Assembly (NCBI RefSeq): GCF_000006565.2
Contig: NC_031471.1
Coordinates: 372,001-436,000, forward strand
DNA: 64,000 nt
Direction of reading: 5' to 3'
Source of the DNA: Toxoplasma gondii ME49
Taxonomy: Eukaryota; Apicomplexa; Conoidasida; Eucoccidiorida; Sarcocystidae
Of the stretch, positions 1 to 24,142 are shown in pieces. Each line of letters starts with the position of its first letter. Position 1 is the stretch's first letter. The position numbers and the translations under genes were made by a program. Below the pieces are notes generated by a model that made no database searches, had not been told where the DNA came from, and saw only the letters and a program-made list of their open reading frames with translations.

Positions 1-156
1 CTGTTTCTCTTTTTTTCTCTGTCACTTTCTCTGTTCGCGACTGCTTCTGTCTTTCTCATTGAGGTCCTCGCTCTCATGTTTCGATTGACGCGCGTTCTTC
101 GTTTGTTGTTCACTTTCTAGTCCTGCAGTGGTTTTGCTGGCTCTCTGTCCCCGCAG

Positions 157-446
157 GCCACAGTGAAGATTCTGGACATGACCGACGCGGAGATCATTCA
201 CATGAGGAAAACGATTTATCTCTGCATCATGTCATCGCTGAACTTTGAGGAGTGCGTTCATAAAATCCTAAAGATGAACATCCGGGTACGAATCCAGGCC
301 GGAACTGCAATGCTTTTTCTGCGGCCTCCCCCTCACGCTGCCCACCCATCAATGCGCGTCCTTCCTTCTCTCGTCGCTCTCTTTCACACTCAAATATACA
401 TATACACGTATACATACACACATATATACATCGCATACACATCGCA

Positions 447-497
<51 letters not shown>

Positions 498-3295
498 GTG
501 TGTGTATCTGCAGAGACATATTAACCTCGCAACGTATACACGCGTATGTAAAATAGTCCACACTTATACATATATATATATATATATGCGTTTATGTTTA
601 TATATGTCTATGTACATAGAAGTAATTCAGTCCAATTATATATATATATATATTTATATATGTTATATAGGTGCGAATTCGAATGCGTCTTTATTTGCGT
701 AGAAGAGCCATGATTGTGCTTTGCGTCTTTGTCGTGGGGAGTAGATTTTTCCTTTTGTGTGAGATCCTGGGCGCCGTTGTTCAGGGTTGTCTGCGCGTTC
801 CTCGGACCTCCCGGACGGCTGACGCAGGAGGTTTTTTCCACTGGCGATTGCCTTTTATTTCGGTGTGGAAACGTTTTTTTTCGCAGGAGGACTTGGTCAT
901 GGAAGTCGTGATCATGTTGATCGACTGCTGCGCCATGGAGCGCACATTTCAGCGTTTCTTCGCCCTGCAAGCGGAGCGGCTTGCGAGGCTGAATCCTCGC
1001 TACTCGGAGTGTCTGCAGGAAGCGATGCGGCGACAGTATCACACGGTAGGCGGCGAAGGACTCTGTTTGACTCGGACGAAGAAGACTCCGAAAACGACGA
1101 GGCTCGTCGTTCAGGGAGGAGCGAAACACACTGATCGAGGAGAGAGAGAGAAAGACAGCGAATGAGAGGAAGAGAGAGGACGAAAGAGGTCAAACGACAG
1201 AGAAGGAAGAGCGAAAGCAATGGCTCCGTCGGCGGTGGGTGTTTTTCCTTCCTAGTTTCAGTGTGTAAGGAATGCGTAGGTCTATCGGTTTATATCAACG
1301 AGAGTGGTATGGATCATGGTCGGCGTTTCCTCTGGCACCCTGACGAGGAATTCACAATCTCCGTTGTCTCTTTGTCTTGCACACTGCGAGACCTTCTCCC
1401 GTCTCGCGGGAGCTCTCTGCTTCCTGTCGGCAGGAACGTGGATTTCTCTGTGATGATCTCTCTGGGTTCTCATTCCTCGTTTTCTCCACATCGGAGTCGC
1501 TCGTTTTCTTTCTCTCTCAGGTGCACCGTCTGGAGACAACGAAACTTCGAAACACAGCCAAGTTCTTTGCCCACCTTCTCCACACAGGTGACCTGGAATT
1601 CGAAAAAACCTTCTTCTTCTGGGGAGTATACACTACGAGTTGGACTCTACCGGTTTAGATCTTGAAGGTCAAAACTTAGATCTACCTGTTAGCTTTAAAC
1701 TTCTTCAAGAATTTTTTTAAGTCGATCACAGACGACTTGGTCAGTTGCAGACGCGTAGACTCCCGTTGTGTCTAAGGGGATTCCATGTTTCGTTCGCTTC
1801 TGCTTCAGATGCCATTCCCTGGACAGTGATGGAGGTCTTCAAGCTCACAGAAGAGACGACGACTTCGTCGGGGCGCATCTTCATCAAGATTCTCTTCCAG
1901 GAAATGTCGGAGCATCTCGGTTTGAGAACTCTCAATGAGAGGATCCACAGCGAAGACATGCAGCCTTACGTGGTTGTACGTTAAACGAAAATCTTTTGGG
2001 ATTCAGTTCTTTTTCTCTTTTCTCTTTTCACGCTTTTTCTGACGCTCCCCGAGAGTTCCTCTCTTCTCTCTCTTCTGCTGCTCGAGTCTTTTTGCCCTGT
2101 TTTTGTCATCTTTCTCCTCTCTCTTTCTCCTCTCTCTTTCTCCTCTGTCTTTCTCTGCTTTCCTTCCCTCTTCTCTTCTTCTCTTCTTCTTTTCTTCTCG
2201 CGCGTCGCCTGCCTGCACCTTGCCGTCTTCGCCTGCACCGGTGCCCCCCTCGCTCTGCGGAAACTGCGTTCTTGTGCATTTCACTTGAACATTTCTGTTT
2301 TCGCCTCGATGTGTCTGCAGGGGCTTTTCCCCACGGATCATCCGCGGCATCTGCGCTTCTGCATCAACTTTTTCACAGCGATCGGTCTGGGCGGCCTCAC
2401 CGACAAACACCGTCAACTCCTCGCCGAGCTCCAGCAGCGCGCCCAGCAGGAGCAGGCCGTAAGTCTCGAAACGAAGTCGAGCAGAACGAACTGGAGAAGG
2501 AAGACTTCGAGGAGAAAGAAAACACCAGATGGATTCGAGGCGAAGCGACCCAGTCGGCTGAAGAGAGGAAGAGTGCAAGGAGATGTGGAAGCGAAGGACG
2601 GCAGTGGCAGTGGTGTGAAGGGTGAAGGATGAAGGATGAAGGATATGTTAGACAAAGGAGGCAGGCGAGAGACATCCCAGCTGGGGACAGCAAGAAAGGT
2701 TTTGCGAGAAAAGTCTGCTGTTGTGCGACAAAGCCAGTGAAGCGCTGCTTCTTTCGCGCTCTGTTCAACGGTCCACAACGGTCCATGAGGAGAAGCAGCA
2801 GCCGACTTCAAACGCGCATCTCCGCGCAGCGAGGCTGAGACGAGATCAACCGTTGCTGCAGAGCGTTCTGGTTTTCATCGCGTTTCTGCGTATTTCACCT
2901 GTGTCGCGTGCTCAAGGTTTCTTTGTCCATCTCAACAATTCCTTGTTTTGAGGTCTCTCAAACCATTTGATTTTTGTCATGTTTCTCCGCCCACATCGCA
3001 GCGGCCTGGACTCTTCCAGCCTTCTCGTCTTGCGCCCCGCATCTGCCAGTCGCGCGTTCCTTGTCTGTCTTGTTCTTTCCCGCGGAGCTTGGTTCCCGGC
3101 CGGTCTCCACTGGCTTTGCTCTTCTTCGGTCTGCTAATAGTTCAGCTCTTGCATTTGTCTTCTTTCCTTTTGCAGCTTGCCGCGGCTCAAGAGTCAAGTA
3201 GCTCCAGCTCGAGCTCCAGCTCCAGCTCAAGCAGTTCAAGCTCGAGCGACTCTTCGTCGGACTCTTCTTCCTCCGACAGCTCTGACAGTGACTAA
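157..3295 (+). CDS. CWC22: Pre-mRNA splicing factor CWC22, 3' part (5' end outside window)
   Basis: CWC22 is a spliceosome component that, in animals, also brings eIF4A3 to pre-mRNA for exon-junction-complex loading. Six exons are visible: 157-285, 887-1045, 1521-1587, 1809-1975, 2321-2458 and 3176-3295. All have AG/GT borders, and the joined phases give 259 codons plus stop. The end of the MIF4G region is seen (LRRTIYL-like [20 protein letters not shown]), followed by the MA3 domain with the family hallmarks [32 protein letters not shown] and [14 protein letters not shown]. The C-terminus is a run of about 18 serines ending in SDSD, matching the acidic Ser-rich tail of animal CWC22. The start codon and most of MIF4G lie left of the window. 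The RS-rich tail that follows in animals is present here only as DNA beyond the stop, in another frame. The family call is secure; the exact 3' end is less so. Confidence 0.9.
451..493. repeat. (AT)n microsatellite in CWC22 intron
   Basis: About 21 uninterrupted AT dinucleotides, flanked by TGC and GCA so that the whole block is palindromic. Shorter AT tracts follow at 570-588 and 636-662 in the same intron. Confidence 0.95.
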
Positions 3296-3297
3296 GG

Positions 3298-3720
3298 ATG
3301 AGAGAAGAAGAAGCTCAAGAGAGAAACGAAGAAGAAGAAGCTCAAGAGAGAAACGAAGAAGAAGAAGCTCAAGAGAGAGACGAAGAAGAAGGAGATCAAG
3401 AGAGAGACGAAGAAGAAGGAGATCAAGAGAGAGGACAAGAAGGAGGAGACCAAGAGAGAGACGAAGAAGAAGGAGATCAAGAGAGAGGACAAGAAGGAGG
3501 AGACCAAGAGAGAGACGAAGAAGAAGGAGATCAAGAGAGAGGACAAGAAGAAGGAGACCAAGAGAGAGACGAAGAAGAAGGAGATCAAGAGAGAGGACAA
3601 GAAGAAGGAGATCAAGAGAGAGGAGAAGAAGAAGATCAAGAGAGAAGAAGCAGGAAATCGAAAGAGAGCATACGAGAGAGCGTAGCAAGGGACAGTCGAG
3701 AGAGGTCGAAGCGCGCCTGA
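3298..3720 (+). repeat. GAA/GAGA-rich repeat encoding RS/RE dipeptides, just after the CWC22 stop
   Basis: Imperfect units of about 18-24 bp built from GAAGAAG, (A/C)TCAAGAGAGA and GGACAAGAAG follow the CWC22 stop directly. In the frame opened at 3177 they read as Arg/Ser/Glu repeats (SREKRRRR, SRERTRRRRP) up to a stop at 3765-3767. In the frame from 3298 they read as acidic Glu/Gln/Asp repeats. The region may be 3' UTR, or coding sequence reached by alternative splicing. Purine-rich GAA tracts also resemble exonic splicing enhancers. Confidence 0.75.
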
Positions 3721-4627
3721 GGAGACATGGAGGCGAAGCGGAAATTGGGATGGATGCAAGTGCCTAAACATTCAGGTGACAGAGAGAGAGGAGAGGAGGG
3801 AGGAGCCGGAGCCTTGGCGGGTGAGAGGAAGCGAGCGAGAACAGTCGTCTTTGTCTCGAAGATCCTTGGCTGGCGTCTCCTTAAAAAGTCCTGTCGTCTT
3901 TTTTACCATTTGTTTTGTTTCTATTCTCATGTTTTATCCATATTTCTCAAACATGCTTTCTGTCCGGCGTTTCATCCAGCCCACTGGAAGGCTGACGATA
4001 CGGCAGCGGCCGCTTCTTCTCTTCGCGTTTCGGTTCGCGGTTCCTTGGTGTCTTCCTCCGTTTGCGCCGTGGGTGGCTTCTCTGCTTCGCTCTCGTCTCT
4101 CGTCGCGCGAAAAGAAGCCTTTCGGCACGAGCCCAGAAGCCGTTTCTCGGTTTTCTTCGTTTAGGTCCTTCACCCTTCGCCTGCTCTTTTGCTTCCTTGT
4201 CGCGAGTGCAACGTTTCTTCTTCTCTCCGGAGGTGCCGTCTCTTTCTGGCGCGGCGCTGCTGCGTCTTCTTCCACCGCGTTTTTCTCTGCCGATTTCTCT
4301 CGAAGGCTCGCGTCTGTCTGCTTTCTGCGACCCAGATGGAACGGTCTGGCATGACGCTCCGCAAGCAGAGAGTGCGTTGTCTCCCGCGCGTCGGCTCTTT
4401 GCCTTCACGCACGTCGACATGTCGTTGGAACGAAACTGAGAATCAACTGCCGCGGACTGCTGCGACACTGTTCGCGTTCAGTACATCCTATTTTCTGCAG
4501 CTGCCTCTCTCTCCCCCAGGTGTCTCTGTGTCTCTAATTCGCTCTCTCTACAGCACGGCAACATTTTCCATCTCGCGTCCTTTAGGTGAAAGCGGCGAGT
4601 GTGGTGACTCCGAGAAAAGCAGAGACA
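3721..4627. other. Intergenic/3' flank, no supported gene
   Basis: This is pyrimidine-rich sequence between the RS-like repeat and the minisatellite. Several frames stay open for 110-190 codons on both strands, but none shows a recognisable domain or a coherent exon structure. It probably holds the CWC22 3' UTR and spacer. Confidence 0.5.
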
Positions 4628-6500
4628 GAGACAAGCAGAGAGAAAGAGGCAGGCAGACAGAGAGACAAGCAGAGAGAAAGAGCCAGGCAGACAGAGAGAC
4701 AAGCAGAGAGAAAGAGGCAGGCAGACAGAGAGACAAGCAGAGAGAAAGAGGCAGGCAGACAGAGAGACAAGCAGAGAGAAAGAGGCAGGCAGACAGAGAG
4801 ACAAGCAGAGAGAAAGAGGCAGGCAGACAGAGAGACAAGCAGAGAGAAAGAGGCAGGCAGACAGAGAGACAAGCAGCGAGAAAGAGGCAGGCAGACAGAG
4901 AGACAAGCAGAGAGAAAGAGGCAGGCAGACAGAGAGACAAGCAGAGAGAAAGAGGCAGGCAGACAGAGAGACAAGCAGAGAGAAAGAGGCAGGCAGACAG
5001 AGAGACAAGCAGAGAGAAAGAGGCAGGCAGACAGAGAGACAAGCAGAGAGAAAGAGGCAGGCAGACAGAGAGACAAGCAGAGAGAAAGAGGCAGACAGAC
5101 AGAGAGACAAGCAGAGAGAAAGAGGCAGGCAGACAGAGAGACAAGCAGAGAGAAAGAGGCAGGCAGACAGAGAGACAAGCAGAGAGAAAGAGGCAGGCAG
5201 ACAGAGAGACAAGCAGAGAGAAAGAGGCAGGCAGACAGAGAGACAAGCAGAGAGAAAGAGGCAGGCAGACAGAGAGACAAGCAGCGAGAAAGAGGCAGGC
5301 AGACAGAGAGACAAGCAGAGAGAAAGAGGCAGAACAGAGAGACAAGCAGAGGGAAAGAGGCAGGCAGACAGAGAGACAAGCAGAGAGAAAGAGGCAGGCA
5401 GACAGAGAGACAAGCAGAGAGAAAGAGGCAGGCAGACAGAGAGACAAGCAGAGAGAAAGAGGCAGGCAGACAGAGAGACAAGCAGAGAGAAACAGGGAGG
5501 CAGAGAGAGTCAAGCAGCGAGAAAGAGGCAGGCAGAGAGACACAAGCAGAGAGAAAGAGGCAGGCAGACAGAGAGACAAGCAGAGGGAAAGAGGCAGGCA
5601 GACAGAGAGACGAGCAGAGAGAAAGAGGTAGGCAGACAGAGAGACAAGCAGCGAGAAAGAGGGAGGCAGAGAGAGTCAAGCAGCGAGAAAGAGGCAGACA
5701 GAGAGACAAGCAGAGAGAAAGAGGCAGACAGACAGAGAGACAAGCAGAGAGAAAGAGGCAGGCAGACAGAGAGACAAGCAGAGAGAAAGAGGCAGGCAGA
5801 CAGAGAGACAAGCAGAGAGAAAGAGGCAGGCAGACAGAGAGACAAGCAGAGAGAAAGAGGCAGACAGACAGAGAGACAAGCAGAGAGAAAGAGGCAGGCA
5901 GACAGAGAGACAAGCAGAGAGAAAGAGGCAGGCACACAGAGAGACAAGCAGCGAGAAAGAGGCAGGCAGACAGAGAGACAAGCAGCGAGAAAGAGGGAGG
6001 CAGAGAGAGACAAGCAGCGAGAAAGAGGCAGGCAGAGAGACACAAGCAGAGAGAAAGAGGCAGGCAGACAGAGAGACAAGCAGAGGGAAAGAGGCAGGCA
6101 GACAGAGAGACAAGCAGAGAGAAAGAGGCAGGCAGACAGAGAGACAAGCAGCGAGAAAGAGGGAGGCAGAGAGAGTCAAGCAGCGAGAAAGAGGCAGGCA
6201 GAGAGACACAAGCAGAGAGAAAGAGGCAGGCAGACAGAGAGACAAGCAGAGGGAAAGAGGCAGGCAGACAGAGAGACGAGCAGAGAGAAAGAGGTAGGCA
6301 GAGAGACGAGCAGAGAGAAAGAGGTAGGCAGACAGAGAGACAAACAGAGAGAAAGAGGCAGGCAGACAGAGAGACAAGCAGAGAGAAAGAGGCAGGCAGA
6401 GAGAAAGAGGCAGGCAGACAGAGAGACAAGCAGAGAGAAAGAGGCAGGCAGAGAGAAACAAGCAGCGAGAAAGAGGCAGAGAGAGAGACAAGCAGAGAAA
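4628..6500. repeat. 34-bp minisatellite, about 55 tandem units
   Basis: The unit has 34 bases and starts ACAAGCAGAGAGAAAGAGGC. It repeats almost perfectly to about 5480. After that come shortened or altered units (CAGCGAG for CAGAGAG, GGGAGG for GGCAGG, GAGAGTC for GAGAGAC, losses of 4-14 bases). The plus strand has almost no T, so the tract has extreme strand asymmetry. Because 34 is not a multiple of three and the unit contains no stop in any frame, both strands carry very long spurious open frames (up to about 850 codons). It lies between the convergent CWC22 and SNF2 genes. Confidence 0.95.
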
Positions 6501-7431
6501 GGACGCAGCAGCGAAGTGCCAGTCTTCTTCCCCATTGTGCTCCGTGTGTCTCAGTGCTCCGCGAGGCCCCTGTGTTTACCGGAAGAAGACAACGAGAGAG
6601 CAGCCGCGCGTACTTGCGTGAGTTGTTGATCTCTTTTGGAGATTCGCAGGACGCGCGCTGCGGTATTTGCTGGGGACGCATGCGTCGCTCTGAGTTCCGG
6701 GAGGGCGCGAATGGCGTCAGTTCCCCGGAATTCACTTGGGACTGTGCTGGCGCGTATCAGAGCATTACAAACGCTCACCGCAGAGGTGCGAGCCTCCAGC
6801 CAGATGCCCAAGGAGGAGAAGCGAGGAGCCCTAAACAGACTCGGCTTGCACAGCGACTCCAGACGGAGCCGTCTTCGTTTTTTGGAGAGGACTCTGTCTG
6901 TGTCTGCGTTTCGGCGAGACGTTCGCGCCTTCAACGTCCTGGACGAGACTGCAGAAACCAGACGCAGACTGACCGAGTCTTCTTCAAGGTTTCCTTGCTG
7001 TGGTCGTCACGACAAAGAGTCTTCAGGCACACTCCCGTTCTCAGCAGGGAAGGAGGCGTCCGGTCTCGAGTCTCAAAAAAAGTTCACTCTGTCGAAGGTT
7101 TCGTACTTTGCGAATGGACTGCCTCGTGAAAACGATCTGTCTCCCCTTCCCAGAGATGCAGCGAGAGACGTCCGAGAGATCTCGTTTCTCCCCCCAGAAG
7201 CTACTCTAGACTGAACGCAAGCAGCGGTTTTCCAGACTCGCCACTCATATCGCAGAACTCGAGAGACCCGCTCTTCGCCATGAATCCTCTGCTGTCCCCG
7301 CGGAGCGCCAGAGAGGAGCGGCAGGTCCCTAGCGAAACGCTCACTCTCTCAACAGACTCAAGACTCTCCCACAACCTCTTTCGAGCCTGAAAAGGATGCT
7401 CCGCAAAGTCTCGTTTCTCGCTCTATGATCT
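6501..7431. other. Intergenic between minisatellite and SNF2 3' end; one weak plus-strand ORF
   Basis: A plus-strand frame from an ATG at 6711 (or 6636) stays open to 7214, giving about 168-192 codons. It is rich in Arg, Ser and Leu and begins MASVPRNSLGTVLARIRALQ. I recognise no domain, signal peptide or splice structure. It could be an unknown short gene or 3' UTR of either neighbour; I favour non-coding. The rest should contain the SNF2 3' UTR. Confidence 0.4.
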
Positions 7432-21064
<13,633 letters not shown>

Positions 21065-24000
21065 CTCGCAGTGGAGACAGCACGAAAATCAAAAGAGAGA
21101 AGAAGAAAGGAAACTGCCGACGCGGAGGTGCATCTACGGGGAGACTCGAAGGCAGAGGAAACAGGCGAAGAAACAGAGCGAGAAAAAGAAGAAGAAGAGG
21201 GGAAGGTTGGATGGGCAGGCGGCGTGGAAAAACCAAGGCATGCAGAACGGCGAGTGCGGGACAGTGGGGTGTCTCTCGTTACAGCAAAGCGGTTTCTGTC
21301 TTCGTGGATCCACTTCTTTCGCCTCCCGCCCCTGCGCCTCTCGCGAACGAGAACGCAGTCTTCACTCTAGAAGAGCGACGCCAAGAGAAAAGGGAGTCGG
21401 GTGGAGACAGGAAAAGACAACCGGTGCTGCATCGGCACCGAAGCTCAGACAGAAACTGGACAAGGCATCCCAGAAGCTGAAGCCCCGGAGATGTGGAGAA
21501 ACAGTGGGAAACAGTGGGTCGATAAGGAGGCAGACAAGCAGGCAGGAAGAGAGTAGTCAAGGGTGAGGAAAGGGACACAAAATTTCGAAACAAAAGGGCA
21601 TGCATGCACACAAGCCGAGAACGGCCGGGTCCTTCCTCCTCAACCTTGGGAACTGGGAGGCTCTTTCCAGTCCTACTCTGCTTACCGGTCGAGGCGGAAT
21701 AAAGCACGATCCGTACAAAGAAAAGATGGCCAACGAGTTTTTCTTGACTAAGCGTGGAAGACAAACGAGCGCCCAAGCGAGAAAGGACCTTTTCCCCGAT
21801 CGCGTTCAGTTATTGTCCGGGCGCTTTTTTGGGCAGGACAAAGAGGATGACTCATCTCTTCTGCCTTCACTGCATGTCATTTTTCGAAGAAGGCAGAAAA
21901 CCTGCTCGTGGAAAAAGTGCCGAGACACCCGAAACACCACTGTCCGCAGTCGAAAGTAGACAGCAACGACTTTCTCTCGGCGGCAGAGGTAACGGCGCCA
22001 GAAACTGTGGAGACATGGATCGAAACACGAACCAGCGACGAAGGCGAACGGAGAAAAGAGGTCCGAAACAGAAAAAGGCTCTTATTGTCATGGGACATGC
22101 GGTCTTTGGCCCAACAGAGTGGAAGACTGAACCGAGGGGAACATGTTGTTCTCCACCCCGCCTAGCGAGTTTCTCCGTCAACTGCATGCAGCTCGTCAAG
22201 ATAACTACCGGTGAAGAGCAATACGCGACAGAACACCCGGACAACTTCTTCTTGGTGCAAGAGAGGATGCGTCCCTTACACAAGTGGAAATCGTTATGAG
22301 AAAATCGGGACCACACAAAAAAGCGGCGGAGGAACACAGTTCGCTACCAAGGAATGCCTTCAGCAACAGGGAGAGGGGGCACCCGCCACCGGGAAAAGGA
22401 GACGAGAGCTTTTCTGAAAACAAGCTGTTTGTGTAGCGTACTGGAAAGGGCAGAAGGAAAGACAATGCAAGATTTGCTCTCGGCCTTGACGCAACTTCTG
22501 TCTGAAGACCCAGGGGGACTCACTGTCAAGACCTCGGCTGATGTGTTTGGCCGATCTTGGTTTTTCTCCGTTCCGATGGAGCGTCTACCGTGGCGATAAA
22601 GATGCGGGCATGGCCCAGAACGGTGGCCTGCAGCAATGATCATTTGCTCAGTGGTGGAGATTTCCAGAGTCCATGTGGCAAAGACCTGGGACGAATCTGT
22701 CTTCATTCAAGGACAGTCACCTATCTTCACCGAGACTGGCTGCCTACTTAGTGTGTTACTGCACGTAAATCTGCCTTTTCTGAACGGTGTACAATACGGG
22801 TCACTGACTATCGCTCTGTTGGGCGAAGCTTTTTGGAGTCACAAGGAACCTTGCTTGACGGCCGAGTGTGAACTCTCTGCTCGAAAACATTCAGCATCAT
22901 GATGCCATGTGGGGAATACCAAGAACACAGCCACATTTAGGCAGGACTCCGAAGTCAATCTACCCCACGGTCTGAATTCGATCTTTCTCTAAGCGGCCTG
23001 CGTTCTTCCAGGGAGGAAAATGCGGAATCGTTGCATTTCGCATTTGCTGGTGAAGACCAAAAGTGCAGCTACTTTTCCTTAGGACTTAACTGTGTGCCAC
23101 CCTATCCTGTCTTGTTCGTTCAGTAGTATGCGTTCTGCAACTTGAAATCTACACTCATACCAGTCATCAATGCTCGGTACGCAGTTGTCAGCACAGTTGG
23201 GCGATTTCCTGGTGTGTGTCACAGTTCTGCTCAATTTGAGTAGTGTTGTTAAGAGCTTTATGGGGCATCGGGAATCAAGGACATTTCTTCTCAGGATTTA
23301 GGTATTTCGTATCACTGAAAATAGTCCTGTTCAGACGGGCCGAAGAATGCTTTACTTTATCTCTACACGTGTCGCCCTCGACTCTGTTTGCTGGAGCACG
23401 GGAATTGCGAAATACTATCTGACAGTTTTCGGTGAGGAGTCATCCGCTGGTACAGGCTACCGGATGTCAGCAATGTTGCCTCCTGCAGTTATCTTTCAAG
23501 TCCACTGCCGAGCGTTATTCCACACGGTTGCACGGAACTGTCTAAAGAGGAGGAATCTCAATGTCACTTGCCCCTGTAGGAAAGTTCACAACAAATCCGT
23601 TTGATAATAGCAGGTACACGGGATCCGGGTCCGTAAGAAGCCGCGTTCTGAGGATGTGGAACTTTTGGATGTCGCACTGCAGTTAACACTAGCGAAAAAT
23701 ACGCCGGCTGTGTCAAACGGGTGCAACCAGAAGATCTAGCATGAGTATGAGTTGTCTGAGAAAGCTTTGCAACACGAATTAATCAGGTGGACCAAATCCT
23801 GCCCCTTTGACTCCAGGGTCTATGTAGCCGGATTGTCTTCCTGAACGTGGAAGCTTTTGGTTGCCCTGATCAAAAACATGCGAGTTTGCACAGCCGCGGG
23901 GAAACTCGGCTGCTTAGGTATTCTGTGCATGGTTCGACTTGCTGCTGCGACAACAGTTATGGAAAAGCTAGGATACCAACGGGAAAATCATGCTTTTCGT

Positions 24001-24142
24001 ACGGGCTCAGTAACCTCCTGTGCTAGTCTATTTTGTGGGCATTAGCGTTGTCCTAGGACTGCTACACGCGTACCCCGCGTACCCTCACTGACATCGTTGA
24101 AGTTGCTTCATCGACAGCTTCACTGCGCAGCTGAACGCTAAA
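21065..24142. other. Divergent intergenic region between SNF2 and secreted gene A
   Basis: No supported coding sequence. The first 500 bases are purine-rich on the plus strand and are probably SNF2 5' UTR/promoter. From about 22.6 kb the sequence becomes mixed and less GC-rich, and the TA microsatellites stop. Short open frames (for example 22354-22599 and 23347-23604) show no domain or splice structure. The last few hundred bases should hold the promoter and 5' UTR of the gene at 24143. Confidence 0.5.
21598..21608. promoter_or_regulatory. GCATGCATGCA motif upstream of SNF2 start
   Basis: An overlapping palindromic GCATGC/TGCATGCA block lies about 535 bases upstream of the proposed SNF2 ATG. 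TGCATGC-type motifs are known promoter elements in Toxoplasma and are bound by AP2-family factors. The position fits a promoter or 5' UTR, but function here is inferred. Confidence 0.4.

Noticed and set aside
163..702. 179-codon ORF starting in CWC22
   Set aside because: Only 157-285 is exon. The remainder reads through an intron containing the (AT)n tract.
4628..6500. CRISPR-like array
   Set aside because: Units are directly adjacent with no unique spacers, and the genome is eukaryotic.
4582..7129. Very long open frames on both strands across the 34-bp array
   Set aside because: They follow automatically from a stop-free unit whose length is not a multiple of three. All frames are open and the translations are Arg/Glu/Gln or Leu/Ser/Cys repeats without start context or exons.
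6636..7214. 192-codon plus-strand ORF upstream of the SNF2 3' end
   Set aside because: No domain, no conserved motif known to me and no splice partners. It is recorded only as a weak possibility within the intergenic entry.
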